Assembly (NCBI GenBank): GCA_964618455.1
Contig: CAZUAQ010000032.1
Coordinates: 1-64,000 of the forward strand
DNA length: 64,000 nucleotides
Direction of reading: 5' to 3'
Origin: CAZUAQ01 sp964618455
Lineage (GTDB): Bacteria > Planctomycetota > Phycisphaerae > UBA1845 > PWPN01
Position numbers and translations under genes: made by a program. Within the stretch, counting starts at the first letter, position 1. Each line of letters starts with the position of its first letter. This document shows, one piece after another, positions 1 to 7,891 of this stretch. Below the pieces are notes generated by a model. The model did no database searches and had not been told where the DNA came from. It saw only the letters and a list, made by a program, of their open reading frames with translations.

Positions 1-149
1 TTGCGCACAATCTCATGATCCTCTTGCTGCTTCGAAAGGTTTTCTACAGAGCTGATCATGACCCCCTTCAAGGCCAGATAGGGTGCCAGGACCTTACGGA
101 TGAACGTCGCTTCCGTCTCCCCTTCGACGATAGCCACGACGTCCGTCAC
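1..149 (-). CDS. DUF4276 family (TOPRIM-like) protein, N-terminal fragment
   Basis: Partial gene running off the left edge. Reading the minus strand from a GTG at 149, the protein begins V-T-D-V-V-A-I-V-E-G-E-T-E and continues with FIRKVLAPYL. That is the start I know for DUF4276 proteins (a hydrophobic strand, then VEGxTE, then F...VLAPHL), a family regarded as TOPRIM-related nucleases. The GTG shares one base with the TAG stop of the upstream ATPase, so the two are translationally coupled. ATPase plus DUF4276 pairs recur in bacteria and are suspected anti-phage or toxin modules by analogy with OLD/GajA-type ATPase-TOPRIM systems. The function here is inference. Only about 49 codons are present, so catalytic residues other than the first acidic one cannot be checked. 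Confidence 0.7.
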   Translation of the reverse strand, partial: MTDVVAIVEGETEATFIRKVLAPYLALKGVMISSVENLSKQQEDHEIVR

Positions 150-1276
150 TATTTGGGTCCCCCTTCGACGACATTCTTCTGCCACAACTCGCCGAGGCTA
201 TACTCCTCAAGCCAAACGTCGTAGTCCTTCTCGTCCAGTCGCTCGAAGGTGGAACGATCCCCGTCTCGATTCACGACGATCACATCCTCGCACGTGAAGT
301 AGTCGAGCAGCAATGGAGATTGCGTGGACACGATGACCTGCGTTCGGGTCGCCGCCGACTGGATCATCTCCGCCAGTATTCCAATGGCAAAAGGATGAAG
401 GCCCAACTCCGGCTCATCGATGATCAAGAGTGAGGGCGGATCAGGTTGCAGAAGCGCGGTGGCCAAGCAGATAAATCGGATTGTGCCATCAGATAACTGG
501 TAGGGCTGAAATGGATAATCGCTCCCCTTTTGCTTCCATTGCAAACGAACCTTCTCCTCTGGGCCTTTCTTTTCTGGGATAAGAAGAAAATCGTCAAAGA
601 ACGGGCCCACATGGCGAACCGTGTCCCGTATTCGTTGAAATGCATCAAACTCATATTCGCGCATCGCTAACAAGAACGATGCAATATTAGAGGCATTTTC
701 CGAAAACCTGTACTTGTCGTGGATTGAATGATCACGATTAACCTTGGCTAACGCACTGGTGTCATCGATGTGAAAGGCGAAGATGTCAGCAGTGAATCGA
801 TGGGCATCCCACGCTTCTCCAATGACCGTAAGGGGAACATGCGCGGGTATATCGCCGTTATCCTGGAGCCTTCTCACATATTCATCACGGGTTTCTTTGA
901 TGCTTGGCACCGCCACACTTAGCACGTACTCATTTGTGCGTTTTTCGAGGTATTCTATTGAACGAAACTGGGCTCTAGGCGACAAACTCAACTCGATTCC
1001 ATAGTGAACAAATGTTTCAAATTCTACGTCTGCTGATATCCTCTGCGTGAATTTAGGACCCATGAAGAAAAGGTCGTCTATCCACACCTCTGACCCCAAG
1101 AACGAGCCCAAGTTTTCTTTCGTTGTCTCACGGAGTATGCGAAAGAATTCGACAAAATTGCTCTTGCCCGCCCCGTTAGCACCGATCAGGATGTTGAGGT
1201 TGCGCATTTCGAAGTCTTCGAGCGATTCGATCGACTTGAATCCCTTGATGGTGAGCTTTTTCAGGGAGAGGGACAT
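149..1276 (-). CDS. AAA family ATPase (SMC/RecF/OLD-like, AAA_21 type)
   Basis: 375-residue ATP-binding protein. It opens with LKKLTIKGFKSIESLEDFEM, followed by a Walker A GANGAGKSN at residues 32-40. Near the C-terminus are Walker B LLIIDEPELGLHP (283-295) and the switch-like VIVSTQSPLLL. This layout is typical of single-chain ABC-ATPase relatives (RecF, SMC, OLD) without the long coiled coil. Its stop overlaps the start of the downstream DUF4276 gene by one base, so the pair should act together. In known ATPase/TOPRIM defence systems the ATPase senses an invader and controls the nuclease, and the same division of labour is plausible but not shown here. The gene is AT-richer than its neighbours, with codons such as AAT and ATA more frequent, which fits a transferred accessory module. 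Confidence 0.85.
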   Translation of the reverse strand: MSLSLKKLTIKGFKSIESLEDFEMRNLNILIGANGAGKSNFVEFFRILRETTKENLGSFLGSEVWIDDLFFMGPKFTQRISADVEFETFVHYGIELSLSPRAQFRSIEYLEKRTNEYVLSVAVPSIKETRDEYVRRLQDNGDIPAHVPLTVIGEAWDAHRFTADIFAFHIDDTSALAKVNRDHSIHDKYRFSENASNIASFLLAMREYEFDAFQRIRDTVRHVGPFFDDFLLIPEKKGPEEKVRLQWKQKGSDYPFQPYQLSDGTIRFICLATALLQPDPPSLLIIDEPELGLHPFAIGILAEMIQSAATRTQVIVSTQSPLLLDYFTCEDVIVVNRDGDRSTFERLDEKDYDVWLEEYSLGELWQKNVVEGGPK

Positions 1277-1334
1277 GGGCGATCACTCCCGTGGCCGCCG
1301 GGCGACCGGGTACTGAGAGGACACGCGAAACAAC

Positions 1335-1352
1335 CCGGCGAACGGTCGCCGG
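1335..1352 (-). terminator. Short hairpin downstream of the isopropylmalate dehydrogenase gene
   Basis: On the minus strand CCGGCGA and TCGCCGG form a 7-bp stem with a 4-base loop, 24 bases past the dehydrogenase stop. The sequence after it is only moderately T-rich (GTTGTTTCG), so this is a weak terminator candidate at best. Confidence 0.4.
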
Positions 1353-1375
1353 ATGCTATTCTCTCGCTCAGCTTA

Positions 1376-2440
1376 TTATAACGCCTCGCACACCAGGTCG
1401 CCGACCTCGGTCGTGCCGTAGCCCATGCGTCCGGCGGACTGGGACTTCATCTTGGGACAGGTGGCGACGATGGCCTTTTCGAGGCGGTGGCCGGCGCGCT
1501 CGGCGGCGGCGTCACCTTTCTGGCTGCCGACGACGCGGAGCAGCATCGCCATGGAGGCGATGGCGGCGATGGGGTTGATGACGTTCTGGCCGGTGTACTT
1601 CGGCGCGCTGCCGCCGATCGGTTCGAACATGCTCGTGCCTTCGGGGTTGATGTTCCCCCCGGCGGCGACGCCCATGCCGCCCTGAATCATGGCGCCGAGG
1701 TCGGTGATGATGTCGCCGAACATGTTGGGCACGNNNNNNNNNNTGCAGCAGGCGTCGACGTGGTTGTAGTCGCGCTTGATGTCGGGGTAGTCGGCCTCGC
1801 CGATCTCGTTGAACGCCCGCCACCAGAGGCTATGGGCGTAGGTCAGCACGTTCGTCTTGGCGACGAGCGTGAGCATCTTCTTGTCACCGCGCTTGCGGCA
1901 ATGCTCGAAGGCGTAGCGCAGGCACCGCTCGACGCCGAAACGCGTGGCGATCATCTCCTGCGTGGCGACCTCCTGCGGGGTGTCCTTCCGCAGGAATCCA
2001 CCGCCCCCGAAGTACAGATCCTCCGTGTTCTCGCGAATCACGTCGAAGTTGATCTCCTCGGGACCCTTGTCCTTGAGCGGCGTATCCACACCGGGGTACA
2101 GCTTCACCGGGCGAAGGTTGATGTACTGGTCCATCTTGAAGCGCAGGTTGAGCAGCAGGCCCTTCTCGAGGATGCCCGGAGCAATATCGGGATCGCCGAC
2201 GGCGCCGAGGTAAATGGCGTCGTACTGGCGAAGCTCATCGATCTGATCGTCGGTGATGATCGGGATGGTCTGCTCGTTCGGGTCGCCGCCGCGCTTCAGG
2301 TAGGCTTGCCCGCTGAAGTCGAAGTCCTTCGTCTCGAACGTGAAGCCTTCCAGCTCCGCCACTGCCTTGAGCGTCTTCAAGCCCTCGGCCACCACCTCTG
2401 GACCGGTACCGTCGCCTCCAAGAACCGCGATCTTCAACAC
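1376..2440 (-). CDS. leuB: 3-isopropylmalate dehydrogenase family protein (interrupted by an assembly gap)
   Basis: Decarboxylating beta-hydroxyacid dehydrogenase, most likely the leucine-pathway enzyme that turns 3-isopropylmalate into 2-oxoisocaproate with NAD+. Visible family features are MLKIAVLGGDGTGPEVV at the N-terminus, the substrate-binding arginines in LLLNLRFKMDQYINLRP, VIRENTEDLY, the lysine of AKTNVL, and the metal-binding aspartates of NMFGDIITDLGA. GGNINPEGTSMFEPIGGSAP is the nucleotide-binding stretch. Ten N at 1734-1743 fall between HVDACC and VPNMFGD. Homologues such as E. coli LeuB carry about 14 residues there, whereas the written sequence leaves room for about four. Tartrate or homoisocitrate dehydrogenase relatives share these motifs, so substrate identity is not certain. 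Confidence 0.8.
   Translation of the reverse strand: MLKIAVLGGDGTGPEVVAEGLKTLKAVAELEGFTFETKDFDFSGQAYLKRGGDPNEQTIPIITDDQIDELRQYDAIYLGAVGDPDIAPGILEKGLLLNLRFKMDQYINLRPVKLYPGVDTPLKDKGPEEINFDVIRENTEDLYFGGGGFLRKDTPQEVATQEMIATRFGVERCLRYAFEHCRKRGDKKMLTLVAKTNVLTYAHSLWWRAFNEIGEADYPDIKRDYNHVDACCXXXXVPNMFGDIITDLGAMIQGGMGVAAGGNINPEGTSMFEPIGGSAPKYTGQNVINPIAAIASMAMLLRVVGSQKGDAAAERAGHRLEKAIVATCPKMKSQSAGRMGYGTTEVGDLVCEAL
1734..1743. other. Assembly gap (10 N)
   Basis: Ten undetermined bases inside the isopropylmalate dehydrogenase gene. Comparison with the family pattern suggests the real gap is about 40 bases (see findings), so the run looks like a fixed-size placeholder. Confidence 0.98.
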
Positions 2441-2688
2441 GATGCCTGCTCCTCTGAATGCGGGATGCTCACTGCCGGAGGGTCACGGGGCCCGGCCCCG
2501 GTTGCTCCGATTCGTCTCCATCGACTGAGCCTTTCACCGTAGCAGAAGCCCTACAGGCGTTCAAGCAGGGCACGTCCGCCGCCGCAGGAACTCACACCCC
2601 GGGCAGGCCACATCTCACAACCGGCATGCGCGGCCCTGACCGGCCGATCTTGCCGTTCCGCCTTCGCCCGGGTATTCACCCATCCGTC

Positions 2689-3723
2689 ATGCCAGCCGAC
2701 ACGCCATCCGCGAACGCACCGGACACCACGCTGCTCGTCGGGATCGACGAAGCCGGGTACGGCCCGCTGCTGGGCCCGCTGATCGTCTCGGCCACCGCCT
2801 TCGAGGTGCCCGTGCCGGTAATGAAGGCGTTGGACAGTCCCGCCGACGGCCCGGATTTCTGGGAACTGCTCGCGGAGGCGATCTGCCGCAAGCCGGCCAA
2901 ACGCGACTTCCGGCTGGCGGTGGCCGACAGCAAGGCGCTCCACGGCTCGAGACGGGCCGCTGATGGAATCGCCCTGCTCGAGCGCGCGGCGCTTGCTTTC
3001 CTCAGGCAGCTCACGCCGGACGGCCCCGCGACCTTCCGCGATCTGCTCAGATGTCTCTGCCCCGAGACCTGCGATCAACTGGCCGACTACCCGTGGTACG
3101 CCGATCACGATCCGGCGCTGCCCCACGCGACGGATCACGCCGATCTCGGGACGCAGTGCCGGGCGCTGCAGCGCGCGATGGCCGCCACCGGTATCCGCTT
3201 CGTCGGAGCCTGGAGCCAGATCCTCCCCGAAGGTCACTACAACCGGTTGGTGAGCGCCACGCACAACAAGGCGGTCGTGCTCTTCGGCCAGAACATGCGT
3301 CTCATTCAGCGCATCGCGGAGAAAGCCGGTTCGCGGCCGCTCCGTATCTGGATCGATCGGCACGGGGGACGCACCGCCTATCATCGCCCGCTGATGATAG
3401 CCTTTGAGGATGCGCACCTCGACATCCTCGAGGAATCGCCGGAGCGCAGCAGCTACAAGCTCACCCGCCATACCACGCCGTGGCTGATCCGGTTCGTCAA
3501 GGAGGGGGAGAAGGTCCAGCTTCCCGTCGCCCTGGCGAGCATCTTCAGCAAGTACCTTCGCGAACTCTTCATGGACGGGTTCAATCGCTACTGGTCGTCG
3601 CATGTCACCAGCCTGCGCCCGACCGCGGGTTACTACCAGGACGGCATGCGTTTCCTCGATGACATTCAAGACGAAGTGCGTCGCCAGCGGATCAAGCGGG
3701 AGCTGCTCGTCCGCGTTCAGTGA
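2689..3723 (+). CDS. RNase HII-like protein of planctomycete type
   Basis: 344-residue protein, taking the ATG at 2689 because the family motif begins 17 residues later; an in-frame extension reaches 2458 but looks unlike protein. The motif GIDEAGYGPLLGPLIVSA matches the first catalytic block of RNase HII (GxDEAGRGPLxGP) with Arg replaced by Tyr. DSKAL near residue 80, IDRHGG near 223 and LASIFSKYLRELFM near 280 would supply the other acidic and helix residues of a DEDD site. It is much longer than normal RNase HII (about 200 residues), with an insert between the second and third blocks. The expected role is hydrolysis of RNA in RNA/DNA hybrids, but the Arg-to-Tyr change and the insert leave substrate and activity open. 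I recall similar proteins mainly from planctomycetes. Confidence 0.7.
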   Translation: MPADTPSANAPDTTLLVGIDEAGYGPLLGPLIVSATAFEVPVPVMKALDSPADGPDFWELLAEAICRKPAKRDFRLAVADSKALHGSRRAADGIALLERAALAFLRQLTPDGPATFRDLLRCLCPETCDQLADYPWYADHDPALPHATDHADLGTQCRALQRAMAATGIRFVGAWSQILPEGHYNRLVSATHNKAVVLFGQNMRLIQRIAEKAGSRPLRIWIDRHGGRTAYHRPLMIAFEDAHLDILEESPERSSYKLTRHTTPWLIRFVKEGEKVQLPVALASIFSKYLRELFMDGFNRYWSSHVTSLRPTAGYYQDGMRFLDDIQDEVRRQRIKRELLVRVQ

Positions 3724-3748
3724 TGCCGCATGATTCCCGGCCCGCCGG

Positions 3749-3777
3749 TTGACACCGCGCGCCCCCGTGGATAGATT
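3749..3777 (+). promoter_or_regulatory. Sigma-70 type promoter ahead of the STAS gene
   Basis: TTGACA at 3749-3754, a 17-base spacer, and TAGATT at 3772-3777. It lies 44 bases before the STAS start codon and just after the upstream gene stop. The -35 box is perfect and the -10 box matches 4 of 6. Confidence 0.7.
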
Positions 3778-3820
3778 GCTTTGCGACTGAAATTGCCTCT
3801 TCGCCAATGGAATCGGTGCC

Positions 3821-4162
3821 ATGCCCGTCGAAAGCTGGTCGGAAAACGTGTTGCTCGTGCAGTTGGCGGACGACCCCCAGTTCACCGACGACATGACCTC
3901 GTTACTGGAAACGGTCGAGGCCAAGGTCGATCAGAACGTGGTGCTCGATTTCCAGAACGTCACCTTTCTGAATTCGTCCAACATCGCCAAGCTGCTCAAG
4001 CTTCGTAAAATCGTCTGCATCAATAACCGCCAGAAGCTTCGTCTTTGCGCCATCAGCACGCACGTCTGGGGCGTCTTTCTGGTGACCGGCCTCGACAAGA
4101 TCTTCGACGTCTACGACGACATCGCGACCGGTCTGGCCAGCCTCGCCCTCGATCCCTCGTAA
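3821..4162 (+). CDS. STAS domain protein (anti-sigma factor antagonist-like)
   Basis: 113-residue single-domain protein. The core VVLDFQNVTFLNSSNIAKLLKLRK has the STAS strand-helix pattern, with the serine pair in the place where SpoIIAA-type proteins carry the phosphorylated serine (usually DSSGLG). Later segments such as LRLCAISTHVWGVFLVTGLDKIFDVYDD follow the family as well (strand, then the ...L...F.....d.ea pattern). The likely role is binding an anti-sigma or serine-kinase partner in a partner-switching cascade. No kinase or phosphatase gene is adjacent, so its partner must lie elsewhere. It has its own promoter and no operon mate within 100 bases. Confidence 0.85.
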   Translation: MPVESWSENVLLVQLADDPQFTDDMTSLLETVEAKVDQNVVLDFQNVTFLNSSNIAKLLKLRKIVCINNRQKLRLCAISTHVWGVFLVTGLDKIFDVYDDIATGLASLALDPS

Positions 4163-4287
4163 TCGCGCCCGCGCGGGATGCCGAAAGCGCCTGCCGGCCA
4201 TTCAACCTTCACGCTCACCCATGATTCTGTCGATAATGCCCGAAGAGATGGCTTCCTCAACCCTTTCGCGACCAGGGAGAACTGCTC

Positions 4288-5394
4288 ATGCCCGACACGA
4301 TCAAGCGCATCGGCCTGCTGACCGGCGGTGGTGACTGCCCGGGGCTCAACGCCGTCATCCGCGCCGTGACCAAGACCGCCATGTTCGAGTTCGGGCTCGA
4401 GGTCATGGGCATCGCCGACGGCTTTCTCGGCCTCATCGAAAACCGGATGCGCCTGCTGAGCACCGAAGACGTCTCGAACATCCTCACCCGCGGCGGCACC
4501 ATTCTCGGCACGAGCAACAAGGCCAATCCCGCCCACTTCGCCGTCGGCAAGGATGGCGAGGGCAAGCCGATCTTCGAGGATGTCACCCCGCGCGTGATCG
4601 ACCATGTGAAGCAGAATGCCATCGACGCGCTGATCTGCGTCGGCGGTGACGGCACCATGACCGGCGCCAACGATCTCACGAAACACGGCGTCCGCTGCAT
4701 CGGCGTGCCGAAGACCATCGACAACGACCTGATGCATTGCGAGCTCACGTTCGGCTTCCAGACGGCGGTCACCATCGCCACTGAGGCGCTGGACCGCATC
4801 CACACCACGGCTTCCAGCCACCACCGCGTCATGCTCGTGGAGATGATGGGCCGGAACGCCGGCTGGCTGACGTTGCACGCCGGCCTGGCCAGCGGCGCCG
4901 ACGTCATCCTCATCCCGGAGATTCCGTTCGATCTCGGAGTCGTCTGCGACTACTGCCTGGAGCGCAGCAAGCACGGCAAGGCCTTCACAATCATCGCCGT
5001 GTCGGAAGGGGCAATGCCGCGTGGCGGCAAAGTGGTCGTCGATCGCGTCGTGAAGGACAGCCCCGATCCGATTCGCCTTGGTGGCGTGAGCGAGGTGTTG
5101 TGTGAGCAGATCGCGGAACTGACCGGGCTCGAATGTCGGGCGACGATCCTCGGCCATGTCCAGCGTGGCGGAACGCCCGTGCCCAACGATCGCATCCTCG
5201 GCACGCTCTACGGCCATGAGGCCCTCGACCTTCTGCGCCGCGGCGAATTCAATCGCGTCGTCGTCATGCAGAACGCGCGGATCACCAGCGTTCCCATGGC
5301 CGACGTTGCCGATCAGCAGCGGACCGTACCGCCGGAAGACCCGCACATCGATGCCGCCCGCGGCGTGGGCACCTGCTTCGGCGACCGGAACTGA
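4288..5394 (+). CDS. pfkA: 6-phosphofructokinase
   Basis: 368-residue PFK-A family enzyme that phosphorylates fructose 6-phosphate in glycolysis. Motifs in order: TGGGDCPGLNAVIRAV (12-27), RGGTILGTSN, CVGGDGTMTGA (about 117), GVPKTIDND (about 139, with the catalytic Asp), GFQTAVTIATEALDRIHTTA, MVEMMGRNAGWLTL-type active-site helix (VEMMGRNAGWL here), and GGTPVPNDRILGT. The donor-determining positions are mixed: Gly at the E. coli 104 position (ATP-like GGDG) but Lys at the 124 position (PKTIDND), which is otherwise typical of PPi enzymes. A GGGAG-like ribosome site precedes the ATG. The gene is alone on its strand segment. Confidence 0.93.
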   Translation: MPDTIKRIGLLTGGGDCPGLNAVIRAVTKTAMFEFGLEVMGIADGFLGLIENRMRLLSTEDVSNILTRGGTILGTSNKANPAHFAVGKDGEGKPIFEDVTPRVIDHVKQNAIDALICVGGDGTMTGANDLTKHGVRCIGVPKTIDNDLMHCELTFGFQTAVTIATEALDRIHTTASSHHRVMLVEMMGRNAGWLTLHAGLASGADVILIPEIPFDLGVVCDYCLERSKHGKAFTIIAVSEGAMPRGGKVVVDRVVKDSPDPIRLGGVSEVLCEQIAELTGLECRATILGHVQRGGTPVPNDRILGTLYGHEALDLLRRGEFNRVVVMQNARITSVPMADVADQQRTVPPEDPHIDAARGVGTCFGDRN

Positions 5395-5421
5395 GTCGCG
5401 ATTCGCGCCATCCGTTCCGCC

Positions 5422-6330
5422 CTATGGCGAGCGGTGAGGGTTCCCGGGAGCCCCCGGATGCTTCCCTGGATGTCCGTACGGATTCGCGCCTGCGTATGGG
5501 TTGGGTAGAGCCTGCGCATTCGGCGGATATGCCGGAGGATACGGTTGACCCGGAATCGGCGCGGACGGAGTCTTGCTGTTCCTTCGCTGCGTATAGGCAA
5601 GAAGGCCGCCGATCATGCCGATGAAGATGCCGATACCGGCTTGACTGACGACCTTCTCAGCAAACGGAGACATCGCAGTCGGCGGCCGCGCGAGGGCTTC
5701 GTTGTACGCTTTGTGAGGCGCAAACTTGACGGAATCGAGAAGCACTTCACGGGAGTCGGCATGGCGGGACCAGGATTCCGCGCGGTCGCAGTAGTTCACC
5801 AGCACCATGGCATCACGACCGAAGTAGCCGACGGTCGAAGCTTGAATCTTGGCGCCGGGGACGGAAGTCACCGTGGACCAGAAGAAGCGGCGGTTCTTCC
5901 GGTCGAGACGAGGCTGCGAGAGCGAAATGTCGCCCACCATATCGTACACTTCGCTGTTCATGATGCTCTCGACGTCCTTGTTGACATCTCTTCCGGTCAT
6001 GGCTCGAAGGATCTGATCAAACTCATGTTCGTAAATCTGCCGGTGTATTCCAGACTCGGCGTAGGGGGCGACGGAGATCAGGACATAAGGATAAGTGTAC
6101 CAGCGTTTCGCGTCCTCACGTTGCAGAACGACGACGCGATCTGTGGGCGACTTTCCCTTATTGAATATAAGACGATCGACCTCGTTGACCACCTTCTCGG
6201 GGATGGGTTGCCATCCTTCCGGAATCTCGAGCGAAAAACCATGACGAGTACTCGTGAATGTCTCTCCCCAGGCATGGGGCGAGCCCGCCACGGCCAGCAG
6301 CAGGAGACAGCTCGATCTAGCGATTTTCAT
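5422..6330 (-). CDS. Exported protein with C-terminal membrane helix and Pro/Gly-rich tail
   Basis: 302 residues with a clear signal peptide (MKIARSSCLLLLAVAGSPHAWG). The extracytoplasmic domain starts ETFTSTRHGFSLEIPEGWQPIP, the pattern of the widespread domains that begin with a short beta-hairpin followed by 'P.GW'. One membrane helix (about 228-246, AGIGIFIGMIGGLLAYT) is followed by a proline-, asparagine- and glycine-rich tail (PGQPYPPAYPPNAQALPNPY). So it is a membrane-anchored periplasmic domain with a disordered, probably cytoplasmic, tail. I do not recognise a function. The next gene upstream on the same strand ends 47 bases away and is also a membrane protein, so the two may be co-transcribed. 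Confidence 0.8.
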   Translation of the reverse strand: MKIARSSCLLLLAVAGSPHAWGETFTSTRHGFSLEIPEGWQPIPEKVVNEVDRLIFNKGKSPTDRVVVLQREDAKRWYTYPYVLISVAPYAESGIHRQIYEHEFDQILRAMTGRDVNKDVESIMNSEVYDMVGDISLSQPRLDRKNRRFFWSTVTSVPGAKIQASTVGYFGRDAMVLVNYCDRAESWSRHADSREVLLDSVKFAPHKAYNEALARPPTAMSPFAEKVVSQAGIGIFIGMIGGLLAYTQRRNSKTPSAPIPGQPYPPAYPPNAQALPNPYAGANPYGHPGKHPGAPGNPHRSP

Positions 6331-6377
6331 CCGTGTTCCCCTTCGATTACCAACTTCTATTCGTAGGTGTTACTTAA

Positions 6378-7019
6378 CTAAGCCAGCGCTCCGTACGGCC
6401 AAGGCGGACATCCGCTGAGAAACGCGCGGGAGGCGCCTTTTACCCACATGAATTCCCCCTGCATCTTGTGAACCCGGAGAGTGCGATACATCCGCCTCCC
6501 CAACGTCACGGTCACGATGAAGACCAGGAGAGCGAGAATGAGCAGATTGTCGGCTCCCGTAAGGCCCCCGACGTAGAACATTCCCAGGCTGCACGCCGCG
6601 CCCAGCCAACCGAGTACCTGGCCCGCAACGCACCGACGTTGGTAACGCTCGGAGAGCCCGAACCAGACCTCCACGCGCTGGCGCGAGGTCAAACTGAAGA
6701 CCAGATAGAGCAGCAGCGCCCCGATGAATCCGATCACGAAGACCAGCAGCGAGATCAACAGCAGGGCCGGGGGACTCCAGCAGAGAAAACGACGCACCTG
6801 GTCCGTCGGTGCGACGGGTTCGTTCGTGATCACGCAACACTGCGGAAACCGTGCGTACTTGTGCATGACCAGGCAATCGCCGTGGCTCCACAGGCCGGCA
6901 CGGTCGTTGACCATCGCATAATCGAACATCTGGAACGTTTGCGGGGCGGCCTGCGGCGCGGTTGCAGCGGCCACGTTCACGCCGGGATACGTGGCAGGCG
7001 AAGCCATCGGGATGTTCAT
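6378..7019 (-). CDS. Small membrane protein with Cys-containing cytosolic segment
   Basis: 213 residues from the ATG at 7019, chosen because AGGGG lies eight bases upstream; a longer in-frame version starts at 7079. The soluble N-terminal part contains FPQCCVITNEPVAP, a Cys-Cys/Asn-Glu-Pro pattern seen ahead of membrane helices in a recurrent planctomycete family. It is followed by WSPPALLLISLLVFVIGFIG and further hydrophobic helices around FSLTSRQRVEVWFG and LGWLGAACSLGMFYVGG, and a third near LLILALLVFIVTVTLG. The C-terminus returns to a soluble segment. No function is recognisable. It probably shares a transcript with the downstream exported protein. Confidence 0.7.
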   Translation of the reverse strand: MNIPMASPATYPGVNVAAATAPQAAPQTFQMFDYAMVNDRAGLWSHGDCLVMHKYARFPQCCVITNEPVAPTDQVRRFLCWSPPALLLISLLVFVIGFIGALLLYLVFSLTSRQRVEVWFGLSERYQRRCVAGQVLGWLGAACSLGMFYVGGLTGADNLLILALLVFIVTVTLGRRMYRTLRVHKMQGEFMWVKGASRAFLSGCPPWPYGALA

Positions 7020-7251
7020 CTGTTTCCCCTGTGAATCGGCGAGCCTGCGGCGGCCAGTAGCGGGACGATCCGGGATCACCGAGGTAGGCGGTTATCGGGT
7101 TAACCCCCGACTCGTGATCGCCGTGCGGGCGCCATGGCGCTGCCGGTAGGAAAGATGCGATATACCCGCATCCGGAGCAAGAAAAAGTCGGAGGAATCCA
7201 GACGTCAAGCTGCAGGCGGCCTGTCGGGGTGGAGAATATGAGACGGGAGAT

Positions 7252-7596
7252 TCAGAGCTTCCCCTGTTCGCTCTCCTTCAGTTCATCCATCACCGTATCC
7301 GACGACACGGGTTCGCCGACGCGATGAGCCGCCCGGGCGATCAGGTGCGAGCCGACCGGGACGGTGATGAAGAGGAATATCCCCGCCAGCAGGCAGCGCG
7401 TCGTGATGTAGGCTTCCCCGTAATGCGTGGCCACGGCCAGCACCATGCTCGTCGCGCCCAGCGTGACCGCCTTACTCGTGGCCTGCATGCGGTTATAGAG
7501 GTCGGGCATCAACAGTACGCCCAGCGCCGCCAGGAAGCAGAATGCCCCGCCGAGGCCCAGGAGGATGATCGTGAGAATCGTCGGGATATCAGGCAT
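7252..7596 (-). CDS. mrpG: Mrp Na+/H+ antiporter subunit G
   Basis: 114 residues, last gene of the mrp operon. It has three hydrophobic helices, with the family stretch FLAALGVLLMPDLYNRMQATSKAVTLGATS (shortened here), which is the MrpG/PhaG signature around the conserved D-Y-R-x-x-A region, and ends in a charged cytoplasmic tail. The ATG shares one base with the mrpF stop (TGATG). In the complex MrpG is a small membrane subunit beside MrpE and MrpF and is needed for assembly of the antiporter. Confidence 0.92.
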   Translation of the reverse strand: MPDIPTILTIILLGLGGAFCFLAALGVLLMPDLYNRMQATSKAVTLGATSMVLAVATHYGEAYITTRCLLAGIFLFITVPVGSHLIARAAHRVGEPVSSDTVMDELKESEQGKL

Positions 7597-7862
7597 CACT
7601 GCACCTTCTTTTCGACGTAGCAGGCAAAGGCCACCGTGCCGAGAAAACTGATCAACGCCAGCACGATGGTGACATCGAGGAAGACCCGCCGCTCGAACTG
7701 GATCGCGAACAGGGCCGTGAGCGAGGCGCCGAGAATGGCGATCACGTCCAGCGCCACCACCCGGTTGGACAATCCCGGTCCGATGATCAGCCGGATCACG
7801 GACAGCACGATCGAGATCACCAGCATGCCTGAAATGATCTGAAGATAAAGTTCCATAGTCAC
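7596..7862 (-). CDS. mrpF: Mrp Na+/H+ antiporter subunit F
   Basis: 88 residues with three hydrophobic helices. The conserved MrpF core RLIIGPGLSNRVVALDVIA (R-x-x-x-GP-x-x-x-x-R-x-x-A-x-D) is present, including the membrane-embedded aspartate. The start is either GTG at 7862 or ATG two codons later. I give the longer form, although the ATG at 7856 is equally plausible. It starts 29 bases after the mrpE stop. Confidence 0.92.
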   Translation of the reverse strand: MTMELYLQIISGMLVISIVLSVIRLIIGPGLSNRVVALDVIAILGASLTALFAIQFERRVFLDVTIVLALISFLGTVAFACYVEKKVQ

Positions 7863-7891
7863 TCACTCGCCGATGGATCTCGCGGAAATCG

